A stretch of DNA of 7,854 nucleotides from an uncultured Bacteroidota bacterium (GTDB lineage Bacteria; Bacteroidota; Bacteroidia; Chitinophagales; Chitinophagaceae), in the NCBI GenBank assembly GCA_903933995.1, contig CAIZMD010000182.1, positions 1-7,854 on the forward strand, in the 5' to 3' direction. A model generated the notes under the pieces. That model was not told the DNA's origin. It saw nothing but the letters and a program-made list of their open reading frames with translations, and made no database searches. The stretch's first letter is position 1. Each line of letters starts with the position of its first letter. Below, in pieces: positions 1 through 6,541 of the stretch. The position numbers and the translations under genes are program-made.

Positions 1-140
1 ACGTAAAAGTTTACGGCGAGCAATTACCTGATGTTATCTCTCAAATTGACAAGTTGGCAAAACGTGGCATCATCCACAAGAACAAAGCAGCCAATTTGAA
101 AAGCAAGCTTGCAAAAAAAGCGAACGTTACTGCTGCTTAA
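1..140 (+). CDS. rpsT: 30S ribosomal protein S20, C-terminal part (5' end outside window)
   Basis: S20 is a small helical protein that binds 16S rRNA in the 30S subunit. Only the last 45 codons are present; the reading frame starts at position 3 and ends with TAA at 138-140. The visible residues contain the conserved S20 C-terminal stretch with IDKLAKRGIIHKNKAANL and then KSKLAKK, which is diagnostic for the family. The tail is lysine- and alanine-rich, as expected for an rRNA-binding protein. It is followed by a rho-independent terminator and converges with the histidine kinase gene on the other strand. The start codon and promoter lie upstream of the window. Confidence 0.95.
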   Translation, partial: VKVYGEQLPDVISQIDKLAKRGIIHKNKAANLKSKLAKKANVTAA

Positions 141-148
141 TTAAGCAG
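133..148. repeat. Perfect 16-bp palindrome spanning the rpsT stop codon
   Basis: CTGCTTAATTAAGCAG reads identically on both strands and contains the rpsT stop codon (138-140). As RNA it could form a 6-bp stem with an AATT loop, just ahead of the terminator hairpin. It could add to mRNA 3'-end stability, be a protein site, or be chance arising from the Ala-Ala-stop codons. The palindrome is seen directly; any role is speculation. Confidence 0.45.
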
Positions 149-165
149 TTTAAATAAGCTTACCG

Positions 166-195
166 GCCATCCTGAACCATCGGGATGGCTTTTTT
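166..195 (+). terminator. Rho-independent terminator of rpsT
   Basis: A 7-bp stem pairs GCCATCC (166-172) with GGATGGC (183-189) around a 10-nt loop, followed directly by six T residues (190-195). It lies 25 bases after the rpsT stop. There is no T-tract on the minus-strand side, so it should mainly stop plus-strand transcription, although the hairpin also lies downstream of the convergent kinase gene. Confidence 0.88.
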
Positions 196-211
196 GTGCC
201 TATACCCTACC

Positions 212-1588
212 CTAATCATTAGATTGAGGAAGCACCACTGTAAATTGGTTGTCATTAACTGCAGGACTATGGTATTCAATTCTTGCATGGTGAGCAAGCA
301 AGATCCTGACCACAATAGAGAGCCCTAATCCAAATCCCTTGGTATTGGCATTAATGGCATTTTTACCCCGGAAAAAAGGCTCCATGACCATCTGGGCTTC
401 TTCTTGAGAGAGGGTTTGACCCATATTTTCTACCATCACTAAAACTTGCTCGTTTAATGCAGACATTAAAACGGAGATTTTTTTATCGGAAGAATAGACA
501 TAGGCATTTTTCAACAAATTCAAAAAGGCTGATTTTAACAAAGCGTCATTCCCTTTAACAATAAATGCTTTATCAGACTCTGGCATTTCCTTAAATCCAA
601 CATTAACCTGGGCGTCTGGATACATTTGCATTAACTGACTGGTTGCTTCCACTACTAATTCGTCTATTCTAATTTCTGGCCAATCTTTTTGAAATTGCAA
701 TTGCTCATACTGAGAAAGGGCTAACAAGGAATTGGTTAAGGCAATAAGGTATTGCTGATCTTCTTTTAATGAAGCCAATAACACCCGATACTGCGTTTCA
801 TTTAATTGATTATTTAATGCAGATTCTGTTTGAGATAACATGATAGCCAATGGTGTTCTCAATTCATGAGAGGCCTGCTGCACAAAACTTCTTTGAAATT
901 CAAATCCCCTACTCAATCTATCCATCATGGCATTAAAACTAGCTGCCACTGCATTCATTTCTGGATAGTTCTTAATTGGCTGTAATCTGCCCTTTAAACT
1001 TTGAATAGTGGTCTGTTTAATCTGGTCAGTCCAAGCTAACAATGGCTTGAAAGCTTGTTGAACAAAGAAAAAAGAAAATAACCAGGTGACACACATACCC
1101 CCTGCAAATACAATGGACAAAATCAATTTTAGATTTTGCAATTTGCTATACCCATATAAGTCATAAGCATTGGATACTGTATATAATTTTGTGTCGGCTG
1201 TATAGGATGCTACGTATTGATAATCCCCAATCTTAAACCTACTTATCCCTGTTTTCAGGAGCTTAGATTGTAAAGATTTATCTAAGGTTATATTAACAGA
1301 ATCAGGCAATTTGTGGATCAACTTTCCAGTAGAATCAAAAACGGCTAATCTTTCCGATGGTAAGGAATTGGTTCTACCACCTGAAATTAATCTAGAAATG
1401 GCGGTTTGATCTGGGTCCTTGATTTGAGACACAATATCATGGTACAATCTTCCCTCTGACTCAATCCGTTTAAAAAACTCTTCTTCCCGATAATTAAAAT
1501 ACAAATAATAAATAGTAAGGGAAGAAATAGCCAAGATAGTAGCTACAAAAACACTAAAAATCAGGGCAAATCTGAGCTTTAAATTCAT
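212..1588 (-). CDS. Sensor histidine kinase of a two-component system
   Basis: This is an inner-membrane sensor kinase that should autophosphorylate on histidine and pass the phosphate to the regulator encoded just upstream. Residues about 7-30 form a first membrane helix, about 31-152 an extracytoplasmic sensor region with no recognised fold, and about 153-177 a second helix. A HAMP-like linker follows (about 178-230), then a HisKA domain with the phospho-accepting H241 in SFVQQASHELRTPLA. The HATPase domain has its N box at NLLKNAY (N361) and its G2 box at GFGLGLSIV (G418, G420, G422). In the G1 box the usual Asp is Asn (ENMGQ, N388), a variant I believe occurs in other kinases. The 458-residue length is normal. 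The start is 9 bases after the regulator stop, so the two are co-transcribed. The signal sensed cannot be told from the sequence. Confidence 0.95.
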   Translation of the reverse strand: MNLKLRFALIFSVFVATILAISSLTIYYLYFNYREEEFFKRIESEGRLYHDIVSQIKDPDQTAISRLISGGRTNSLPSERLAVFDSTGKLIHKLPDSVNITLDKSLQSKLLKTGISRFKIGDYQYVASYTADTKLYTVSNAYDLYGYSKLQNLKLILSIVFAGGMCVTWLFSFFFVQQAFKPLLAWTDQIKQTTIQSLKGRLQPIKNYPEMNAVAASFNAMMDRLSRGFEFQRSFVQQASHELRTPLAIMLSQTESALNNQLNETQYRVLLASLKEDQQYLIALTNSLLALSQYEQLQFQKDWPEIRIDELVVEATSQLMQMYPDAQVNVGFKEMPESDKAFIVKGNDALLKSAFLNLLKNAYVYSSDKKISVLMSALNEQVLVMVENMGQTLSQEEAQMVMEPFFRGKNAINANTKGFGLGLSIVVRILLAHHARIEYHSPAVNDNQFTVVLPQSND

Positions 1589-1597
1589 ACCATTGGT

Positions 1598-2278
1598 TTA
1601 CTTGATATAGTATCCAAAGCCTGGTTTGGTATGAATCAATTTATTCTCAAATGGCTTGTCTAATTTATTCCTGAGGAAACTAATATAGACCTCAATGGTA
1701 TTGGTACCTGTATCAAAACTCAAATCCCATACTTTTTCCAAGATTTCTTGTTTTGAAATGACTTTGCCCCTATTTCTAGCTAGCAAAACCAATAGTGTAA
1801 ATTCCTTAGCAGTAAGATTGACGGTTACACCTGAACGCACCACCGTCTTATTTCTAAAATCAATGATTAAATCGTCCAAAATGATTTTAACGTCTTCCTC
1901 TTTTAAGTCTGATCTTTTCAAAAAAACTTTAACTCGAGCAAAGAGTTCATCAAAATGGAATGGCTTGACTATATAATCATCGGCGCCTAAATTAAAGGCT
2001 TCTACTTTATCCCTGATTTCTCCTAAAGCACTTAATACAATAATGGGAATGCTTTTTTTCAAAGCCCTAAATTCTCTGCACAAAACAAACCCGTTCTTAT
2101 AGGGAATATTGATGTCCATCAATACTAATGCATAGTTGAATTGTTTGAAAAACTGCTCAGCAACCAATCCATCTGCCGCTAAATCAACTTTATAGCCCTG
2201 ACGAACCAACTCATCCAAAATTACCTTTCCTAATTTGGGTTCATCCTCAATCAATAAGATCCTATTGCCAATTTCCAT
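1598..2278 (-). CDS. OmpR/PhoB-family response regulator
   Basis: This is a DNA-binding transcription factor activated by phosphorylation, the partner of the kinase that follows it. Numbering from the chosen start, the receiver domain (about 5-120) has the acidic pair E11/D12, phospho-acceptor D55 in LMDINIP, switch Ser S83 and K105 in VKPF. The C-terminal winged helix (about 130-226) has the family pattern NLTAKEF, then TNTIEVYISFLRNKLD, and ends in HTKPGFGYYI. I chose the ATG at 2276-2278, giving 226 residues starting MEIGNRILLIEDE, because family members begin a few residues before the first strand. An in-frame ATG at 2300-2302 would add eight residues (MVEILFNI) and leave only 6 bp to the divergent peptidase start. 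Neither start has a clear Shine-Dalgarno site. Targets are unknown; the divergent peptidase gene is an obvious candidate. Confidence 0.95.
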   Translation of the reverse strand: MEIGNRILLIEDEPKLGKVILDELVRQGYKVDLAADGLVAEQFFKQFNYALVLMDINIPYKNGFVLCREFRALKKSIPIIVLSALGEIRDKVEAFNLGADDYIVKPFHFDELFARVKVFLKRSDLKEEDVKIILDDLIIDFRNKTVVRSGVTVNLTAKEFTLLVLLARNRGKVISKQEILEKVWDLSFDTGTNTIEVYISFLRNKLDKPFENKLIHTKPGFGYYIK

Positions 2279-2308
2279 TATATTGAATAAAATTTCAACC
2301 ATAAAGTA

Positions 2309-4036
2309 ATGAAAAAATATCTGGTTTTCAGCTTTCTAGTATTAACCTTAACAATTGATGCCCAAATTCCCACTACCCCATTTGAGTCTAGCAATGGAAA
2401 AGCATCGGCCACTTATCAGGAATGCATTGCTTTTTATAAGCAACTTGCCAATAAATCGGCAAATATTCAATGGAAGACCATGGGACAATCTGATGCAGGT
2501 CTTCCTTTGAATCTAGTATTGTTTTCATCCGATAAACAATTCAATCCCAACAAATGGAAGGAACAAGAGAAGCTGGTAATCTTTGTTATTAATGGGATTC
2601 ACCCTGGTGAACCAGATGGAATAGACGCCAGCATGATGTTATTAAGAGATTTGGTTACGGGCAAAATAAAAGCACCTAACAATGTGGTTTTGGCAATTCT
2701 ACCCATTTACAATATTGGGGGATCCTTGAACAGGGGAAGTTTTTCTAGAGTAAACCAAGACGGGCCTTTGGCATATGGGTTTAGGGGAAATGCTCAAAAC
2801 CTGGATTTGAATAGAGACTTTATCAAATCCGATAGCAAGGAAGCCAAAAGTTTTGCCGAAATTTTTCAATGGCTCAATCCCGACATTTTCTTGGACAACC
2901 ACGTGAGTGATGGCGCCGATTATCAGTATACCATGACGCTTTTAACTACGCAACATAATAAGCTAGGAGGATCCATTGGTCAATACTTACATGATGTATT
3001 TGAGCCTTCTTTATTCAAAGGAATGGAAGCCAAGAAAATGACCATGACTCCCTATGTCAATTTTGAAGATGGCAATCCAGAAAAAGGTTGGAATTATTTT
3101 TATGACCCTCCTAGGTTTAGCAGTGGTTATGCCGCCTTGTTTCAGACCATGGGTTTTTTATCAGAAACCCATATGCTCAAACCCTTTGCAGACAGGGTTA
3201 AATCAACTTATGCATTAATGCAAACCATTTTGGACCAGGGTTCTCAACAAGCAAAAGCCATTAAGCAAGCTAGGAAAGCAGCTATAGAAGCTGTAAAGAA
3301 ACAAGATGAATTTGCTTTGGGTTATAAATCAGATACCAGCAAATACCAAATGATTCAATTCAATGGCTATGAAACGGGCAGGAAACCTAGTACTGTAACA
3401 GGAATGCCACGTATGTTTTATGACCATTCCAAACCCTTTAGTAAAGCAGTTAAATTTTACAATTTTGCCATTCCCGAAAAAATTGTTCGCAAACCAGCTG
3501 CTTATATTATTCCACAAGGATGGCATGCGGTTATACAACTGCTTCAAGCCAATGCTGTTCAATATAAAACCTTAGAAAAAGATAGTATCATAGAGGTAAA
3601 TGCGTACAGAATTGATGACTATAAAACAAGTACAAGGGCTTATGAAAAACACTATCGCCATAGCGATGTAAAAACAAGTACCCGCCTTCAAAAAATTGCT
3701 TTTAGAAAAGGAGATATCATCATTCCTACTGGCCAAGCTGCTGACCGTTTTCTGGTGGAAACCCTTGAGCCTACCGGCGATGACGGCTATTTTGCTTGGA
3801 ACTTTTTTGATGCCATTTTGCAACAGAAAGAGGGTTATAGCAATTATAGATGGGAAGACGTAGCAGGAGATTTTTTGGCTAGTCATCCTGAAGTAAAACA
3901 ACAACTAGAGGATAAAAAGAAAGCGGAACCTGCATTTGCAGCATCGGCCAATGCACAATTGGATTTTGTTTACAAAAAATCTCCTTGGTATGAACCTGCG
4001 CATTTGCGCTATCCCATCTACCGATTGGAGAAGTGA
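2309..4036 (+). CDS. Secreted M14-family zinc carboxypeptidase-like metallopeptidase
   Basis: This is probably an exported zinc peptidase acting in the periplasm or outside the cell on peptide or cell-wall substrates; the exact substrate is not readable. Residues 1-18 look like a signal peptide (MKKYLVFSFL start, likely cut after the Ala of IDA). The M14 catalytic pattern is complete: zinc ligands H98 and E101 in GIHPGEPDG, substrate-site N168-R169 in NLDLNRDF, third zinc ligand H198 in LDNHVSDG, and likely catalytic Glu E286 in LSETHMLKPF. Residues about 320-575 form an extra C-terminal region without a motif I recognise, so the protein (575 residues) is much longer than a bare M14 domain. 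The start is 30 bp from the divergent response regulator, so its promoter probably lies within that gene. The stop codon TGA (4034-4036) lies within the first unit of a heptamer array. Confidence 0.9.
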   Translation: MKKYLVFSFLVLTLTIDAQIPTTPFESSNGKASATYQECIAFYKQLANKSANIQWKTMGQSDAGLPLNLVLFSSDKQFNPNKWKEQEKLVIFVINGIHPGEPDGIDASMMLLRDLVTGKIKAPNNVVLAILPIYNIGGSLNRGSFSRVNQDGPLAYGFRGNAQNLDLNRDFIKSDSKEAKSFAEIFQWLNPDIFLDNHVSDGADYQYTMTLLTTQHNKLGGSIGQYLHDVFEPSLFKGMEAKKMTMTPYVNFEDGNPEKGWNYFYDPPRFSSGYAALFQTMGFLSETHMLKPFADRVKSTYALMQTILDQGSQQAKAIKQARKAAIEAVKKQDEFALGYKSDTSKYQMIQFNGYETGRKPSTVTGMPRMFYDHSKPFSKAVKFYNFAIPEKIVRKPAAYIIPQGWHAVIQLLQANAVQYKTLEKDSIIEVNAYRIDDYKTSTRAYEKHYRHSDVKTSTRLQKIAFRKGDIIIPTGQAADRFLVETLEPTGDDGYFAWNFFDAILQQKEGYSNYRWEDVAGDFLASHPEVKQQLEDKKKAEPAFAASANAQLDFVYKKSPWYEPAHLRYPIYRLEK

Positions 4037-4060
4037 AGAGTGAAGAGTGAAGAGTGAAGA
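4033..4060. repeat. Tandem heptamer array, four perfect GTGAAGA units
   Basis: Four head-to-tail copies of GTGAAGA occupy 4033-4060, followed by a degenerate unit GTATAAG (4061-4067). The first copy supplies the TGA stop of the M14 peptidase gene. The same heptamer, as its complement TCTTCAC, recurs downstream of the last gene in the window (7743-7807). This suggests a dispersed genomic repeat family rather than a gene-specific element. Perfect copies next to a decayed one suggest recent slippage or gene conversion. Confidence 0.9.
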
Positions 4061-4092
4061 GTATAAGGGAGAGGGTATTTATCATAAAACAA

Positions 4093-4119
4093 CAAAAGCG
4101 CCTCAATGGGGCGCTTTTG
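4093..4119. terminator. Bidirectional rho-independent terminator between convergent genes
   Basis: A perfect 10-bp stem pairs CAAAAGCGCC (4093-4102) with GGCGCTTTTG (4110-4119) around a 7-nt loop. A tracts on the left arm and T tracts on the right arm make it work on both strands. It sits 56 bases after the peptidase stop and 30 bases after the lipoprotein stop on the other strand, so one hairpin serves both convergent genes. Confidence 0.9.
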
Positions 4120-4149
4120 TTATTAAGTTAGCTCAGTGTTAGTGAGTAA

Positions 4150-4869
4150 TTATTCTATCTTTTTGATATCGCCGCTGCCGGCCACTTTTTGTTTGATGCT
4201 GGGATTGCCTTTATAATATACGGTTCCAGATCCGGCAATATGAATGTCTAAAGTAGTAGAAGTGAACAATTTTACATCGCCCTGACCGGCAATTCTTACA
4301 GTAGCATTTTCTGCCATCAAACCTTCTGTTAAATAATCTCCAGAACCAGCAATTTTGATGGTTTCGTCCTTGGTTTCTCCAGATAAACTAATGGAACCAC
4401 TTCCTGCAATATCTGATTCAATTTTGGGAGTATTTACTTCCAATTTAATATCGCCGGAACCGGCAATTTTTAAAACCAATTTTTCAGAACCTACAAACTT
4501 GCCTTGACCAATAATATTCCCGCTTCCCGCTAACTGTAGATTTTCCAACTGAGGAGTTGTAATCTTGATCTTAATTCCCTCTGTGCTATTATAAGTCATG
4601 TGTTCTTTTGACTTAACCACCAAAAAACCATCACGCTCTTCGGTAAAAATAAAAGGGAGGATATTATCGTCTCCTACTACTTCTACCTTGGTTACCGCTC
4701 CAGGGGTTAATTCCACGTCAAAACTACCGGCCAATTTAACCTTGCTAGCTTTTCCTACATTTCTGGTTTGGGTTATTATATTGCCATTTCCTTCTATATG
4801 TTTATAGCCAAATAGACGACAGGAAGAAAAAAGGACCAAGATGGCCAAAAGGGATGCTAATTGTTTCAT
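4150..4869 (-). CDS. Head GIN domain (DUF2807) lipoprotein
   Basis: This is a small surface or periplasmic lipoprotein of the putative auto-transporter adhesin, head GIN family, common in Bacteroidota and of unproven function. Residues 1-17 form a lipoprotein signal ending in LFSSC, with C17 as the lipidated residue. The mature part is built from short beta-strand repeats, each with a glycine turn: AGSGN at 114, AGSGD at 136, AGSGS at 155, AGSGD at 174, AGQGD at 194, AGSGT at 212 and AGSGD at 230. The 18-22 residue spacing fits the rungs of a right-handed beta-helix. Earlier copies (EGNGN at 26, AGSFD at 47) are more diverged. The 239-residue length is normal. The gene stands alone, convergent with the peptidase and divergent from guaA. 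The name of the family does not prove adhesion, since I see no autotransporter or secretion partner here. Confidence 0.92.
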   Translation of the reverse strand: MKQLASLLAILVLFSSCRLFGYKHIEGNGNIITQTRNVGKASKVKLAGSFDVELTPGAVTKVEVVGDDNILPFIFTEERDGFLVVKSKEHMTYNSTEGIKIKITTPQLENLQLAGSGNIIGQGKFVGSEKLVLKIAGSGDIKLEVNTPKIESDIAGSGSISLSGETKDETIKIAGSGDYLTEGLMAENATVRIAGQGDVKLFTSTTLDIHIAGSGTVYYKGNPSIKQKVAGSGDIKKIE

Positions 4870-4884
4870 GTGTTAAAATTATAA

Positions 4885-4905
4885 TGCCAAGTTAGCCAAT
4901 TGGCA
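4885..4905. promoter_or_regulatory. Inverted-repeat element in the divergent lipoprotein/guaA spacer
   Basis: TGCCAA (4885-4890) is mirrored by TTGGCA (4900-4905), and inside it GCCAATTGGC (4895-4904) is a perfect 10-bp palindrome. It lies 16-36 bp upstream of the lipoprotein start codon, so it overlaps that gene's likely promoter or leader and could be an operator or a leader hairpin. The repeat is seen directly; function is a guess. Confidence 0.35.
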
Positions 4906-4950
4906 CTGTAGCCACAACCCGTATTTAAATTTACTTTACCATTTATCCGC

Positions 4951-4982
4951 TTTCAGCACCACAGAAATTTCTGTTACCTTCG
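4951..4982 (+). promoter_or_regulatory. Predicted Bacteroidota-type promoter of guaA
   Basis: TACCTTCG (4975-4982) matches the Bacteroidota -7 consensus TAnnTTTG with one change. TTTC (4951-4954), 20 bp further upstream, is a one-mismatch match to the -33 box TTTG. The 20-bp spacing is right for the primary sigma factor of this phylum. The -7 box ends 5 bp before the guaA ATG, which predicts transcription starting at or within a few bases of the start codon. Confidence 0.6.
4961..4974. promoter_or_regulatory. Perfect 14-bp palindrome inside the guaA promoter spacer, candidate operator
   Basis: ACAGAAATTTCTGT is an exact palindrome lying between the predicted -33 and -7 boxes of guaA and abutting the -7 box. 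A dimeric regulator bound here would block RNA polymerase. The palindrome is seen directly; the operator role is inferred from position only, and no regulator is identified. Confidence 0.45.
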
Positions 4983-4987
4983 CAAGC

Positions 4988-6523
4988 ATGACAGAAAAGA
5001 TATTAATCCTAGATTTTGGTAGTCAGTACACCCAATTAATTGCCCGTGCGGTGCGTGAAGCCAATGTATATTGTGAAATCATTCCCTTTCATAAATCCTT
5101 TGAATTTGAACCTGGATTAAAAGGGATTATCCTGAGTGGTTCTCCTTTTAGTGTGAATGAGCCCAATGCTCCTACCGTTGATATCCCCTCTTTTGTAGCA
5201 AAATTGCCCGTTTTAGGCGTTTGTTACGGTGCCCAATTGACCGCAAAGGAATATGGAGGTAAAGTGGACAAGTCTAATAAAAGGGAATATGGTAGGGCCA
5301 AAATGCAAATTGTCAAATCTGATACCCTATTAAATGGTATTACGGACAATACGCAGGTTTGGATGAGTCATAGTGATTCTATTGTTGCCTTACCAGAACA
5401 TTTTGAAGTATTGGCTACAACCGAAAGTATTCCAATAGCCGCTTTTAAAAAGACTTCAACAGATTCGCAACCCTTGTATGGATTGCAATTTCATCCAGAA
5501 GTTTACCATAGCACAGAAGGCAAGACCATTATCAAAAATTTCTTGAATAATATTTGTGGCTGCAGTTCCGATTGGACTCCTGCGCATTTTATTAGCCAAA
5601 CTGTTGCAGAATTAAAAGAAAAAATTGGTGACCGTAAAGTAATCATGGCATTGAGTGGTGGTGTGGACAGTACAGTTGCTGCTACCCTTATCAGCAAAGC
5701 CATTGGCAATAATCTTTTTGGCATTTTTGTTGACAATGGAGTGTTACGCAAAGGCGAGTTTGAACAAGTATTGGAAACCTATCATCAAATTGGTTTGAAT
5801 GTAAAAGGGGTTGATGCAAAAGATCATTTTTACAAAGCACTAGCAGGCAAGTCTGACCCTGAAGAAAAACGCAAAATCATAGGCAAGGGCTTTATTGACA
5901 TTTTTGACCAAGAAGCCAAAATCCTAACCGGGATTGAAATGTTAGCCCAAGGAACTATCTATCCAGACGTGATTGAAAGCGTAAGTGTACATGGACCTTC
6001 TCAAACCATCAAGTCTCACCACAATGTGGGTGGCTTACCAGATAGCATGAAATTGGCATTGGTTGAACCATTGAGATCCTTGTTTAAAGACGAGGTTAGA
6101 AGGGTTGGTTTGGAATTAGGCATACCTGCCGATATGATCAATAGACATCCTTTTCCAGGACCAGGCTTGGCCATTAGAATCCTAGGAGAAATCACAGAAG
6201 AAAAAGTGGCTTTATTACAAGCTGCCGACGATATCTATATTTCTGGTTTGAAAAAACACGGTTTATATAGTGCTGTTTGGCAGGCAGGAACCATTTTACT
6301 TCCGGTAAAATCAGTAGGTGTTATGGGTGATGAAAGAACCTATGAATTTACTGTAGCCTTAAGGGCCGTAACTTCTGTAGATGGCATGACTGCAGATTGG
6401 GCTCATTTACCTTATGAATTTCTGGCCGATATTTCTAATGAGATCATCAACAATGTACGCGGCATCAACCGTGTTGTTTATGATATCAGCAGCAAACCCC
6501 CTGCTACCATTGAATGGGAGTAA
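4988..6523 (+). CDS. guaA: GMP synthase, glutamine-hydrolysing
   Basis: This cytoplasmic enzyme converts XMP, ATP and glutamine to GMP in the last step of guanine nucleotide synthesis. The N-terminal class I glutamine amidotransferase domain (about 4-190) has the catalytic triad C79 in GVCYGAQL and H169/E171 in LQFHPEV. The ATP pyrophosphatase domain (from about 200) has the PP-loop SGGVDS at 223-228. The C-terminal XMP-binding and dimerisation domain includes RHPFPGPGLAIRILG (386-400) and ends in the typical SKPPATIEWE. The 511-residue length is normal and no residue expected for activity is missing. The start MTEKILILDFGSQYTQLIAR is the conserved family N-terminus. The predicted promoter lies directly in front of it, leaving almost no leader. 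A binding-fold gene follows 18 bp after the stop, probably in the same operon. Confidence 0.98.
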   Translation: MTEKILILDFGSQYTQLIARAVREANVYCEIIPFHKSFEFEPGLKGIILSGSPFSVNEPNAPTVDIPSFVAKLPVLGVCYGAQLTAKEYGGKVDKSNKREYGRAKMQIVKSDTLLNGITDNTQVWMSHSDSIVALPEHFEVLATTESIPIAAFKKTSTDSQPLYGLQFHPEVYHSTEGKTIIKNFLNNICGCSSDWTPAHFISQTVAELKEKIGDRKVIMALSGGVDSTVAATLISKAIGNNLFGIFVDNGVLRKGEFEQVLETYHQIGLNVKGVDAKDHFYKALAGKSDPEEKRKIIGKGFIDIFDQEAKILTGIEMLAQGTIYPDVIESVSVHGPSQTIKSHHNVGGLPDSMKLALVEPLRSLFKDEVRRVGLELGIPADMINRHPFPGPGLAIRILGEITEEKVALLQAADDIYISGLKKHGLYSAVWQAGTILLPVKSVGVMGDERTYEFTVALRAVTSVDGMTADWAHLPYEFLADISNEIINNVRGINRVVYDISSKPPATIEWE

Positions 6524-6541
6524 ACAACTAATAGAAAAGAA

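Noticed and set aside
1695..1976. Plus-strand open frame of 93 codons inside the response regulator gene
   Set aside because: It is antisense to a well-conserved regulator, has a biased Ser/Lys/Thr composition and no recognisable motif.
2279..2308. Promoters in the regulator/peptidase gap
   Set aside because: AT-rich partial matches to TAnnTTTG exist on both strands, but none has a proper spacing and a -33 box; I could not choose one.
3329..3562. Minus-strand open frame within the peptidase gene
   Set aside because: Antisense shadow of a continuous, full-length coding region; no signal or domain.
4033..4060. Heptamer array as a CRISPR or small-RNA array
   Set aside because: Units are 7 bp with no spacers and no cas genes nearby.
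3879..4106. Minus-strand open frame crossing the GTGAAGA array
   Set aside because: Its middle is just the translated heptamer (LFTLHSSLFTS), and the rest is antisense to the peptidase gene and the terminator.
4870..4987. Purine riboswitch ahead of guaA
   Set aside because: The spacer lacks aptamer-like conserved stems, and the predicted transcription start leaves essentially no leader.
5503..5751. Minus-strand open frame within guaA
   Set aside because: It lies entirely antisense to conserved guaA sequence, including the PP-loop region, and has no motif.
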